Assembly (NCBI GenBank): GCA_026129165.1
Contig: JAHCIP010000022.1
Span: 1 to 35,800, forward strand
Length of the DNA stretch: 35,800 nt
DNA from: Anaerolineae bacterium
Lineage (GTDB): Bacteria > Chloroflexota > Anaerolineae > Epilineales > JAHCIE01
Reading direction: 5' to 3'
In this document: positions 1-7,345 of the stretch, piece by piece
Layout of the letters: each line of letters begins with the position of its first letter
Numbering within the stretch: position 1 is the stretch's first letter
Notes under the pieces: generated by a model
What the model was told of the DNA's origin: nothing
What the model saw: the letters and a program-made list of their open reading frames with translations, nothing else
Database searches by the model: none
Position numbers and translations under genes: made by a program

Positions 1-42
1 CCAGCGTCGCCAGAGCAGATCCCTCACTGCGTTCGGGATGAC
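1..42. repeat. Dispersed intergenic repeat A, partial copy
   Basis: Positions 9-41 read, on the minus strand, as a GTCATCCCGAACGCAGTGAG segment followed by GGATCTGCTC. The same segment recurs almost exactly at about 26285-26315 and in weaker form near 26165. The copy is cut by the window edge, so its full extent is unknown. It contains no reading frame. In the fuller copies GATCTGCTC faces GAGCAGAT, which forms a hairpin. Confidence 0.6.
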
Positions 43-93
43 CTTCGACGGGGGCGCCGCGAAACTCCCTCGCTATGTCTCCTCGATGACGCC

Positions 94-204
94 CTAGAGC
101 ACCGATGCAGAGGATTCACGTATCAGGCCGCTCTGCACTACCCGCAGGCTGCCACCGTCTCAGGGCCAGGCCCAATCCGTCCATCCTCCTTATCCGTGCT
201 CTAG
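94..204. mobile_element. MITE-like element, family C copy 1
   Basis: This is a 111-bp segment bounded by CTAG at both ends. The left end (CTAGAGCACCGATGCAGAGG) and the reverse complement of the right end (CTAGAGCACGGATAAGGAGG) are imperfect terminal inverted repeats. The same ends bound segments at 9171-9382 and 13949-14060, while the interiors differ. There is no transposase, so it would be non-autonomous. This copy is the most diverged at its left end. Confidence 0.5.
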
Positions 205-239
205 CGCGGGCGACGTCAGCGCCGTTCTGCTTAGGGCCG

Positions 240-271
240 CCTTCCCCTCTCGCAGGCCGAAGAGGGGAAGG
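240..271 (-). terminator. Strong hairpin downstream of the small peptide gene
   Basis: The arms CCTTCCCCTCT (240-250) and AGAGGGGAAGG (261-271) are perfectly complementary over 11 bp with a 10-base loop. It lies 34 bases beyond the stop codon of the minus-strand 46-residue peptide gene. No T-run follows on either strand, so it may be a transcript-end stabiliser rather than a classic intrinsic terminator. Confidence 0.4.
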
Positions 272-304
272 TGGTTAGAAGGTAGAGGTGAGGTCAGCCG
301 ACGC

Positions 305-445
305 CTACGGGCAGGTGGTGCCACCACCGCATTCGATGATAGGCGCGGGCGGCTTGAGGGGCGGCTTGTCAGGCTTCGCCAGGGCCGGGGCGGTGGCGGC
401 GAGGGCCAGCGCCAGGACGAGGATCAAACGATAGATGTGCTTCAT
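305..445 (-). CDS. Small secreted peptide, 46 aa, with Cys pair
   Basis: The reading frame starts at ATG 445 and is preceded by AAGGA about 10 bases upstream, a good ribosome binding site. Residues 1-23 form a textbook Sec signal peptide: basic start MKHIYR, a Leu/Ala-rich core, and a cleavage site after APALA. The predicted mature peptide is only about 23 residues. It is Lys/Pro-rich at first and ends in ECGGGTTCP, so two cysteines five residues apart could form a disulfide. I recognise no family. The gene is divergent from nosZ, with about 400 bases between the two starts, and is followed by a strong hairpin. It could be a secreted metal-binding or signalling peptide, but nothing in the sequence proves a function. 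The support is the signal peptide, the ribosome binding site and the trailing hairpin; a chance frame is still possible at this length. Confidence 0.55.
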   Translation of the reverse strand: MKHIYRLILVLALALAATAPALAKPDKPPLKPPAPIIECGGGTTCP

Positions 446-691
446 GGTCAAGTTTCCTTTCTGTGCCTCTCCGTGTAGTTAAAATTACAATAGATATATT
501 GATAGAGGCCCCATCATCGGCGCGCACGACACGCGGCCTCGCATCAACCCTCTCATGTGTTATTAGCCCTATGACCCCATTAAACCGTCGTCTTGCCGTC
601 ACATTTCGACAACAGGTTGAGAATGGAGGGACAATTCATTGAGAAAAGAGGACAGCGAGGCGCTAAACTTTGCAGAGGGGGCAAAAAAGCG

Positions 692-723
692 ACGGGGCGA
701 AGGCTGATCAGCCTTCGCCCCGT
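692..723 (-). terminator. Perfect 32-nt palindrome with minus-strand T-run
   Basis: Sixteen-base arms centred between 707 and 708 (ACGGGGCGAAGGCTGA and its exact complement) form a perfect palindrome. On the minus strand it is followed within three bases by TTTTTT (complement of 684-689), the layout of an intrinsic terminator for leftward transcription. No minus-strand gene lies just upstream, so it may instead insulate the peptide gene from readthrough. The core CGAAGGCT-ATCA-CCTTCG recurs in the hairpin at 19974-20006. Confidence 0.45.
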
Positions 724-760
724 GTGGTAGGGTGGATACTATGGGCCGGGTGGTCGTGGT

Positions 761-780
761 TCTTTGCGCTAGCGCAAAGA
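761..780. promoter_or_regulatory. Perfect 20-nt palindrome upstream of nosZ
   Basis: TCTTTGCGCTAGCGCAAAGA is a perfect palindrome 73 bases before the nosZ start codon. Its right edge overlaps the possible -35 element AAGACA (777-782). The position and dyad symmetry suit an operator for a dimeric regulator of the nos operon. It does not match the FNR/Crp half-site TTGAT. An RNA hairpin is the alternative, but no T-run follows on the plus strand. Confidence 0.4.
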
Positions 781-853
781 CACAGCTTGAGGGTGGGGTT
801 ATGCTAGGCAGTAAGTCTTCGCCCTGAGGCAGGTTCCACGAAGGAGGGCCACC

Positions 854-2908
854 ATGAGCGTCGCCACCGAGAAGAGGACCGGTGAACACTGGTCAGATCG
901 CTACGCGGGCTTACTCGCCGTCGGCTTTACCACCCTCGTCATCTTCGCGCTGGTCGTCTGGCCGGGCATCTGGCGCAGCGCGGGGAGCAGTGTCCAGAAG
1001 CCTGGCGTCGGGCTGCCGGCGGACGCGGCGACGCTGGCCGGTGAGCGGGGTCTGACCAGCGACGACATCTATGCCGCGCTCAAAACCTACATGCCCACCG
1101 GCCAGTTGGACCCCTACATCATGATCGCCTCGGGGGGACAGTCGGGCCAGATGCTCGTCATCGGCATCCCCTCCATGCGTATCCTGCGCTTGATCGCTGT
1201 ATTCACGCCCGAACCCTGGCAGGGGTATGGCTTTGGCGGCGAGGGCGACAAGGTGCTGAAGGCGGGCTTTGTCAACGACAAGCAGCCGCTCACCTGGGGT
1301 GATACCCACCACCCCGGCCTGTCTGAGACCAAAGGCGAGTATGACGGCCAGTTTGTCTTTATTAACGATAAGGCCAATGCCCGCATCGCCGTCATTGACC
1401 TGCGCGATTTCGAGACCAAGCAGATCATCAAGACCCCCAACGCCATCAATGATCACGGCGGCACGTTTGTGACGCCCAACACCGAGTACGTCGTCGAGGG
1501 GCCGCAGTATGCCGCGCCTATTGGGTATGGCTACGCCCCTCTTGACCAGTACAAGGATAAGTATCGCGGCCTGATCACATTCTGGGCGTTCGACCGCGTC
1601 CAGGGACGCATTGACCCGGCCAGGTCCTTCCAGATCGAATTGCCGCCCTACTGGCAGGACCTGTGCGATGCGGGCAAGGGCGTGAGCGAGGGCTGGGCCT
1701 TCTGCAACTCCTTCAACACCGAGCTAGCCACCGGCGGCATCGAGTTGGGCAACCCGCCCTTCGAGGCGGGCACGACCAAGAACGACACGGACTTCCTGCA
1801 CATCTTCAACTGGAAGAAGGCCGAGGAGGTGTTCAAGGCGGGCAAGGTGGAGAAGATCGGCGGTATCGCCGTGATTCGCCTCCAGACGGCCATTGACGAG
1901 GGCATCCTCTACTTTACGCCCGAGCCGAAGAGTCCCCACGGCGCGGATGTCACGCCCGGCGGGGAGTACGTGGTCGTCGGCGGCAAGCTGGACCCGCATG
2001 TGACTATCTACTCGTACCAGAAGATCCAGGACGCCCTCAAGGCGGGCGGCTTCGACAAGGACGCCTACGGCGTGCCGATTATCCCGCTGGATAAGACGAT
2101 GGAGGCGCAGGTCGAGCTGGGCCTGGGGCCCCTGCACACTGTCTACGATGACAAGGGCTACGCCTACACGTCGCTGTTCCTGGATTCGGCGGTGGCGCGC
2201 TGGGCGCTGGGCGGCCCCTACGCCAGCAAGCACCCGGAGCCGGGCTGGACGCTGGTCCAGAAGCTCCCCGTCCACTACAACATCGGCCATATCGCGGCGG
2301 CTGAGGGTGATACCGCGTCGCCGGACGGCCAATACGTCGTCGCCCTCAACAAGTGGAGTATTGACCGCTTCGCCAACGTCGGCCCGCTGCTGCCGCAGAA
2401 CTTCCAACTGGTGGACATCGCCAAGACCGGCGACCAGATGAAGCTGCTGTATGACATGCCCATTGGCATGGCCGAGCCGCACTACGCCCAGATCATCAAG
2501 GCCGACAAGCTCAAGGCGTTTGAGGTCTACCCCGAAGTCGGTTGGGACCCTGGCAAGATGGCGGTGGACCCCAAGGCCGTCACCGCGCCGGAGAACGCGC
2601 GGGTCGAGCGCAAGGGGAACACGGTGGAAGTCTGGATGACGGTGGTGCGCTCGCACTTCACCCCTGAACGGGTGGAGATCAACAAGGGTGATCACGTCAT
2701 CTGGCACCTGACGAACCTCGAGCGCACGCGCGACGCAACGCACGGCTTCGCCCTGTCGGGGTACAACATCAACCTGAGCCTGGAGCCGGGCGAGAACCAG
2801 ACCATCGAGTTCGATGCGACGCAGTCCGGTGTGTTCACCTATTACTGCACGGAGTTCTGTTCGGCGCTGCACCTGGAGATGGTGGGCTACTTCCTGGTGA
2901 AGCCGTAG
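854..2908 (+). CDS. nosZ: Nitrous oxide reductase, clade II, membrane-anchored
   Basis: NosZ reduces N2O to N2 at a tetranuclear CuZ site fed by a binuclear CuA site, on the outer face of the membrane. The 684-residue protein shows the CuZ region: DTHHP (about 150-154) with INDKANARIAVID downstream, SPHGADV, GPLHTVYD and EPHYAQII. The C-terminal CuA domain has CTEFCSALHLEM (C665, C669, H673, M676) with an upstream HGF histidine. The N-terminus has no twin-arginine motif. It carries one hydrophobic helix (about 19-41) after a charged 18-residue start and has no obvious cleavage site, so the enzyme is probably Sec-exported and stays anchored. That fits clade II ('atypical') NosZ. AAGGAGGG five bases before ATG 854 fixes the start. 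It is the first gene of the nos operon; the next gene starts 32 bases after its stop. All expected copper ligands that I can recognise are present. Confidence 0.97.
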   Translation: MSVATEKRTGEHWSDRYAGLLAVGFTTLVIFALVVWPGIWRSAGSSVQKPGVGLPADAATLAGERGLTSDDIYAALKTYMPTGQLDPYIMIASGGQSGQMLVIGIPSMRILRLIAVFTPEPWQGYGFGGEGDKVLKAGFVNDKQPLTWGDTHHPGLSETKGEYDGQFVFINDKANARIAVIDLRDFETKQIIKTPNAINDHGGTFVTPNTEYVVEGPQYAAPIGYGYAPLDQYKDKYRGLITFWAFDRVQGRIDPARSFQIELPPYWQDLCDAGKGVSEGWAFCNSFNTELATGGIELGNPPFEAGTTKNDTDFLHIFNWKKAEEVFKAGKVEKIGGIAVIRLQTAIDEGILYFTPEPKSPHGADVTPGGEYVVVGGKLDPHVTIYSYQKIQDALKAGGFDKDAYGVPIIPLDKTMEAQVELGLGPLHTVYDDKGYAYTSLFLDSAVARWALGGPYASKHPEPGWTLVQKLPVHYNIGHIAAAEGDTASPDGQYVVALNKWSIDRFANVGPLLPQNFQLVDIAKTGDQMKLLYDMPIGMAEPHYAQIIKADKLKAFEVYPEVGWDPGKMAVDPKAVTAPENARVERKGNTVEVWMTVVRSHFTPERVEINKGDHVIWHLTNLERTRDATHGFALSGYNINLSLEPGENQTIEFDATQSGVFTYYCTEFCSALHLEMVGYFLVKP

Positions 2909-2940
2909 CAACATCGTCGGGGATGGCTGAGGAGGTTAGG

Positions 2941-3630
2941 ATGAAGACTGGATGGACACTGGATCGTGACGTGCAAGTGGTGCTGCCGGATGGCAGCACG
3001 CACTCCTTGACGGATTACCTGGTACCCAGCGCGCTGCTGATGCTGGCGGCCTTGCTCCTCATTTCATCCATCTTCCTGCCCTACTGGAGCCTGACCCTGA
3101 AAGCGCCGCAGTACCCCAAGGGCTTGAAGGTGTCGGTCTACGTCAATCACCTGGACGGCGATGTGCGCGAGGTGGATGCCCTCAACCACTACCTGGGCAT
3201 GCCGCCGCTGGACGAGGGCGGCCGGCTGGAGCGTTCGATGTCTATGGTGGCGATTGTGGCGCTGGGGCTGCTGCTCGTGGCGGGCGTCTTCGTCCACAAC
3301 CAGTGGGCGGCCATCCTGGCCCTGCCCGTAGTCGCCTTTCCGCTGATTTTCCTGGCCGACCTGGGGCTGATTCTGTATCGCTATGGCCACAGTATTGACC
3401 CTAAGTCGGCGCTGGGAGGCGCCATCCAACCCTTTACCCCGCCGCTGTTTGGCGAGGGCAAGATTGGTCAGTTTGGCTCGGTGGCGCGCCCTGAACTGGG
3501 ACTGGGGCTGGCGTTCGCCGCCGTCATCGTCGTCCTGATGGGCCTATGGTATCACCGTGCGGCCTACAAGCCGCTGGTGGATGCGCGCAAGCGGGTCAGG
3601 AACCTGGCCGCCGTGCAGCAGGTGGCGTAG
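2941..3630 (+). CDS. NosB-like nos-locus integral membrane protein
   Basis: A 229-residue membrane protein of the kind that sits beside clade II nosZ genes. Hydrophobic segments lie at about 28-48, 104-122, 125-147 and 190-208. The first extracellular loop holds LKAPQYPKGL and VDALNHYLGMPPL, a conserved-looking pair of motifs I associate with nos-locus membrane proteins. The family's biochemical role is not established. Its position directly after nosZ matches NosB in other clade II clusters, but I cannot prove orthology by eye. ATG 2941 is preferred because GGAGG (2931-2935) lies five bases upstream; an in-frame ATG at 2923 has no such site. It ends two bases before nosD, so the genes are probably translationally coupled. 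A role in electron transfer to, or assembly of, NosZ is inference. Confidence 0.75.
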   Translation: MKTGWTLDRDVQVVLPDGSTHSLTDYLVPSALLMLAALLLISSIFLPYWSLTLKAPQYPKGLKVSVYVNHLDGDVREVDALNHYLGMPPLDEGGRLERSMSMVAIVALGLLLVAGVFVHNQWAAILALPVVAFPLIFLADLGLILYRYGHSIDPKSALGGAIQPFTPPLFGEGKIGQFGSVARPELGLGLAFAAVIVVLMGLWYHRAAYKPLVDARKRVRNLAAVQQVA

Positions 3631-3632
3631 CC

Positions 3633-5804
3633 ATGCGCCGCCGTCTCGTCGCCCTGCTGGGCCTGGTCCTGGGGCTGGCGGCCGGACTGCCGACCGTCGT
3701 TGGGGCGGCCCCGTCCGCCGCGCTGACGACGGTCCTGGTCGTCTCGCCGCAGGGGCCGTTCACCACCCTCGCGGCCGCGGTCCAGGCGGCCCGCGAGGGC
3801 GATACGGTCGAGGTTCGTGGCGGCGTGTATCGCGGGTCGCTGACCGTCGCCAAGACGGTGCGTCTGGAAGGGGTGGGCTGGCCGGTTCTCGACGGGGGCG
3901 GTCAGGGGACGGTGGTAACGCTCGCCGCGCCCGACATCGTCTTCCGAGGCTTCGAGGTACGCGGGAGTGGGTCGGAGCCGCACCTCGACCATGCCGGCAT
4001 TACTGTGACCGCGCCCCGCGTCGTGGTCGAGGGCAACCGCCTGCGCGACGTGCTGTTTGGCATCTTTGTCGCCCAGGCCGAGAGCGCCGTCATCCGGGGC
4101 AACACGGTGACGAGTAAAGACGAGTACGACCTGGGGCGCAAGGGCGACGGCCTGCGCCTGTGGTACAGCCCGCGCGTCCTTATCGAGGGTAACACGGTAT
4201 CCGCGACGCGGGATGTGGTTATCTGGTACTCGTCGGATGTCACCCTGCGCGACAATCTCGTCCAGGATGGCCGCTATGGCGTCCACCTGATGTACTGCGA
4301 CCGCGTCACCATTGAGCGCAACCGGCTGGTGAACAACTCGGTCGGTATCTATACCATGTACTCGTCGGGCACCTGGGTGCGCGAGAACGTCATCCGGGGC
4401 CAGCGCGGGCCGAGTGGCTACGCGCTCGGCTTCAAGGACGCCGACAACGTCGAGGTGACCCACAACGCGCTGGTGGACAACCGCGTGGGCGTGTTTCTGG
4501 ACGGCACGCCGTTCACCCCGCAGAGCTACAGCCGCTTTGAAGCGAACGTGCTGGCCTTCAACGATGTCGGCGTCATCCTGCAACCGGCCGTCCACAACAA
4601 TACCTTCGCGGGCAATGCCTTCTGGGAAAACGTGGAGCAGGTGGGAGTACAAGGCGGCGGCCAACTGGAGCGCAACCAGTGGCAGGGCAACTACTGGAGC
4701 GACTATACGGGCTTCGACGCCAATGAGGATGGGCGGGGCGATACGCCTTATCATGCCGAACGGACCTTTGAGCACCTGACCGACCGCGAGCCGCGCCTGC
4801 GCGCTCTGCTCTACAGCCCGACCGTGCAGGCCATCGAGTTCGCGGCGGCGGCGTTCCCCATTGTGCGGCCCCAGCCCAAGCTGACCGACGCGACGCCGCT
4901 CGTGCAGCCACCCGACGTGGCGGCCTTTGTACAGCCTACGCCGGGGGGCGAGCGCCTGGGGCTGGTCGGCGCGGGCTTGGTGGCGCTGGGCCTGCTGGCT
5001 GGCGGCCTGGCCGTCTGGCGGAGGACCAGTCCAGGGCAGGAGGGACACGCGACCATGTTGAACTGTCTACCACGCGACACAGCGGCGGCGGTGGCGGTCC
5101 GAGGGCGAGGCATCACCAAGACCTATGGCGAGACCCAGGCGTTGACGGATGTCTCGTTTGAGGTCCGCCACGGGGAAGCGGTGGCCTTGTGGGGGGCGAA
5201 TGGCGCGGGCAAAACGACCCTCATCAAAGCCCTGCTCGGCCTGATTGAGACGGACGGCGTCATCGAGGTGGAGGGACAGCCGGTCGGCCAGGCGGGCAAA
5301 GCGGTGCGCGCCTGTATCGGCTACGTGCCCCAGGAAACCGCCTTCTACGACCTGACGGTTGACGGGACGCTGGCGTTTTACGGCCGGCTGAAGAAAGTCG
5401 GCGCGGCCCGCCGCGGCGACCTGCTGGCGCGGCTGGGGTTGAGCGAGCATCGCCGCAAGCCGGTGGCGGCGCTGTCGGGCGGTCTCAAACAGCGGCTGGC
5501 CCTGGCCCTGGCGCTGCTGGCGAACCCGCCCATCTTGCTCCTGGACGAGCCGACGGCCAGCCTGGATGTGGCCGGCCGACGCGACTACTTGGCCCTGCTG
5601 GCGGAACTGCGTCGCGAGGGGAAAACGCTCCTCTTCGCGTCGCATCGGCTGGACGAGGTGGAGACGCTGGCCGACCGGGTGCTGATCCTGGACGAGGGGG
5701 AGGTGATGGCCGAGGTCACGCCGGCCGAACTACGCCGACAACTGACCAGCCCGGTGACGTTGAGCGAGTGGCTGACGCCCGCGCTCGATTTTGAAGTGGA
5801 GTAA
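3633..5804 (+). CDS. nosDF: NosD-NosF fusion: copper-site maturation protein plus ABC ATPase
   Basis: One uninterrupted 723-residue frame joins two proteins that are normally separate. Residues 1-25 are a signal peptide. About 35-420 are a NosD right-handed beta-helix with repeated 'VIRGNTV' and 'VTIERNRLVNNSVGIYT' type coils. A helix at about 443-462 is followed by RR, which places what follows in the cytoplasm. From residue 475 comes a complete NosF ATPase: Walker A GANGAGKT (521-528), signature LSGGLKQR, Walker B ILLLDEPTASLD, and H-loop SHR. NosD is an exported protein and NosFY an ABC transporter, all needed to build CuZ, so the topology is consistent with a working fusion. An internal ATG at 5055 with AGGAGGG (5038-5044) ten bases upstream could also give a free 249-residue NosF. 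No stop codon separates the parts. The start at 3633 follows the previous stop by two bases; nosY follows after four. Confidence 0.9.
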   Translation: MRRRLVALLGLVLGLAAGLPTVVGAAPSAALTTVLVVSPQGPFTTLAAAVQAAREGDTVEVRGGVYRGSLTVAKTVRLEGVGWPVLDGGGQGTVVTLAAPDIVFRGFEVRGSGSEPHLDHAGITVTAPRVVVEGNRLRDVLFGIFVAQAESAVIRGNTVTSKDEYDLGRKGDGLRLWYSPRVLIEGNTVSATRDVVIWYSSDVTLRDNLVQDGRYGVHLMYCDRVTIERNRLVNNSVGIYTMYSSGTWVRENVIRGQRGPSGYALGFKDADNVEVTHNALVDNRVGVFLDGTPFTPQSYSRFEANVLAFNDVGVILQPAVHNNTFAGNAFWENVEQVGVQGGGQLERNQWQGNYWSDYTGFDANEDGRGDTPYHAERTFEHLTDREPRLRALLYSPTVQAIEFAAAAFPIVRPQPKLTDATPLVQPPDVAAFVQPTPGGERLGLVGAGLVALGLLAGGLAVWRRTSPGQEGHATMLNCLPRDTAAAVAVRGRGITKTYGETQALTDVSFEVRHGEAVALWGANGAGKTTLIKALLGLIETDGVIEVEGQPVGQAGKAVRACIGYVPQETAFYDLTVDGTLAFYGRLKKVGAARRGDLLARLGLSEHRRKPVAALSGGLKQRLALALALLANPPILLLDEPTASLDVAGRRDYLALLAELRREGKTLLFASHRLDEVETLADRVLILDEGEVMAEVTPAELRRQLTSPVTLSEWLTPALDFEVE

Positions 5805-5808
5805 CGCC

Positions 5809-6648
5809 ATGCCACACCGCACCCTGGAGTGGAGCAGCCTGTGGACGATTGCCCAGCGCGAGTTGGGCGAGGCTCTGCGCAACAAATGGTTGTGGTTCTA
5901 TGCGGTCGCCTTTGGCGGGCTGGCCCTGGCCTTGTCTCAAGCCGGTGTGGCCTCGGCGGGCTACGCGGGCTTGGGCGGCTTTGGCCGCACCGCCGCCAGT
6001 CTGATCAATGCCCTGTTGCTGTTTGTGCCGCTGATGGGGCTGAGCGTCGGGGCCGGGGCGTTGGCCGCCGACCGCGAGCGCGGGACGCTGCTCTACCTGC
6101 TGGCGCAACCCGTCAGCCGCGCCGAGGTGTTCTGGGGCAAGGCGCTGGGCGCGGCCCTGGCGGTCCTGACGGCCCTGGCGCTGGGCTTTGGCCTGGCCGG
6201 CCTGGGCCTCGCCCCTACCGCCGCTGGCAACGTGGCCCCGTTCTTGGGCCTGGCCGCCTATAGCCTCTTGCTGGCGTTCGTGTCGCTGGGGCTGGGCTTT
6301 ATCCTGAGCGCCTTGACCAAACGGGCGGCGACGGCCTCCGGGGCCGCGCTGCTGCTCTGGCTGGGGCTGGTGTTCGCGGGCGACCTGGGCCTTATTGGTA
6401 CGGCGCTGACGCTGCGGCCCACGCCGGCAGTCCTGCTCACGCTATTGCTGGCCAACCCGCTCCAGGTGTTCAAGCTGGCCGCCATCTACAGCCTGCGGGC
6501 GACCCTGGACACCCTCGGTGCGGTCGGGCAGTATGCCACCTATCGCTTCGCGGACCAGTTGCCCCTGGTCTTGTTGGCCCTGCTCCTGGCGTGGATTGTG
6601 GTAAGTTTTGGCCTGGCGGCTCTGCTGTTCCAGCGCCGCGCGCTGTAG
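5809..6648 (+). CDS. nosY: NosY, ABC transporter permease for NosZ copper-site assembly
   Basis: A 279-residue ABC-2 type membrane protein with about six hydrophobic helices (near 30-48, 65-87, 105-128, 143-165, 172-195 and 250-272). The cytoplasmic motif AADRERGTLLYLLAQPVSRAEVFWGK after the second helix is typical of the NosY/ABC-2 family. NosY pairs with NosF and works with NosD in CuZ maturation; the exported substrate, probably a sulfur species, is known only from work on other systems. ATG 5809 is chosen over the in-frame ATG 5791, which would overlap the nosDF stop; GGAG lies seven bases upstream. The gene is translationally coupled to nosDF. It is followed by a structured repeat before nosL. 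Confidence 0.93.
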   Translation: MPHRTLEWSSLWTIAQRELGEALRNKWLWFYAVAFGGLALALSQAGVASAGYAGLGGFGRTAASLINALLLFVPLMGLSVGAGALAADRERGTLLYLLAQPVSRAEVFWGKALGAALAVLTALALGFGLAGLGLAPTAAGNVAPFLGLAAYSLLLAFVSLGLGFILSALTKRAATASGAALLLWLGLVFAGDLGLIGTALTLRPTPAVLLTLLLANPLQVFKLAAIYSLRATLDTLGAVGQYATYRFADQLPLVLLALLLAWIVVSFGLAALLFQRRAL

Positions 6649-6660
6649 GGTCTGATCAAG

Positions 6661-6806
6661 GCTAGAGAGGGGCGCCGACTAGAAGTCGGGCCTGGGGAGC
6701 CTACGGCTGGCCGTCGACCTACGTCGACGGGGAAGATGCGTCCTCGCAGGAGGACGCCCGGCGCGGCGCGCCTTTCAGCCCCGACTTGAGTCGGCGGCTA
6801 TTCTAG
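6661..6806. repeat. Structured multi-hairpin repeat B, copy 1, inside the nos operon
   Basis: This 146-bp repeat has complementary ends: CCGACTAGAAGTCGG near the left and CCGACTTGAGTCGG near the right, each also a small hairpin. Between them sit GTCGAC-CTAC-GTCGAC (about 6713-6728) and GTCCTC-GCAG-GAGGAC (about 6740-6755). Copies at 21514-21640 (inverted) and 35341-35468 keep the same layout with compensating base changes in the stems. It separates nosY from nosL and could stabilise or attenuate the operon mRNA. Confidence 0.75.
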
Positions 6807-6822
6807 GGCGAGGTGGGGTGTG

Positions 6823-7311
6823 ATGAGGCAGAATAAGGTCATGAGGGCCTGGCGTTGGCGGGGTTGGGTGGTGATGGTCCTGGCGGCGCTGGCGCTGGCC
6901 GGCTGTAGCCCGCGCCAGGCGGGCGAGCCGCAGCCGCCGGAGATTGTCTATGGGCGGGACGTGTGCGACCGCTGCGGAATGATCATGGATGAACCGCGCT
7001 TTGCCGCCGCCGTGGTCCTGGCTGACGGCCAGACGCTCAAATACGACGACCTGGGCGAGATGCTGCTACAGCACGGGACGGCGGCGCGGGAGACGGTACG
7101 CGCCTGGTTTGTACATGACTATCATTCGGAGCAGTGGGTGCGCGGCGAGAAGGCGTTGTATGTGATCAGCCCGAAGCTGCGCACGCCCATGGGCTTTGGC
7201 GTGGCGGCGTTTGCCGAGCGGCCGGACGCGGAGGCGTTTGCCGCGACCATGAGTGGGACGGTGCTGAGTCTGGAGGAGGCGCGGGGGAAGGTCAAAGGCG
7301 GCCACCCATAA
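6823..7311 (+). CDS. nosL: NosL, copper(I)-binding lipoprotein
   Basis: NosL is an outer-face lipoprotein that carries Cu(I) for NosZ maturation. The frame has a lipoprotein signal ending LALAGC, with lipidated Cys28 counted from ATG 6823. Next comes the NosL copper motif VCDRCGMIMDEPRFA (C48, C51, M53, M55), then the conserved KYDDLGEML, VHDY and MGFGVAAF segments. The length (162 aa) is normal for the family. GAGGTG lies nine bases before ATG 6823; GTG 6820 and ATG 6841 are alternatives, and the last gives the most typical lipoprotein signal length. It follows nosY after a 174-base gap filled by repeat B, so transcription from the nosZ promoter may be attenuated here or restarted. Confidence 0.93.
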   Translation: MRQNKVMRAWRWRGWVVMVLAALALAGCSPRQAGEPQPPEIVYGRDVCDRCGMIMDEPRFAAAVVLADGQTLKYDDLGEMLLQHGTAARETVRAWFVHDYHSEQWVRGEKALYVISPKLRTPMGFGVAAFAERPDAEAFAATMSGTVLSLEEARGKVKGGHP

Positions 7312-7345
7312 GCCCGCGTCGAGCCAGCGTTCAGGAGGTGTCAGC

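Larger units (their letters stand above)
446..853. other. Intergenic region between the peptide gene and nosZ
   Basis: This region should hold divergent promoters. An AT-rich patch at about 478-500, unusual for this DNA, is the likely promoter zone of the small peptide gene. It also holds the two perfect palindromes listed separately (692-723 and 761-780). A weak sigma70-like pair, AAGACA (777-782) and TATGCT (800-805) with 17-base spacing, could drive nosZ. The nosZ ribosome binding site AAGGAGGG is at 841-848. I see no convincing FNR/NNR site (TTGAT-N4-ATCAA). Confidence 0.45.

Noticed and set aside
1724-2914. Long minus-strand open frame opposite nosZ
   Set aside because: It mirrors the codon structure of nosZ in high-GC DNA and has no family features or ribosome binding site.
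3564-5048. 494-codon minus-strand open frame opposite nosD
   Set aside because: It is an antisense shadow of the NosD coding frame, with low-quality Arg/His/Val-rich composition.
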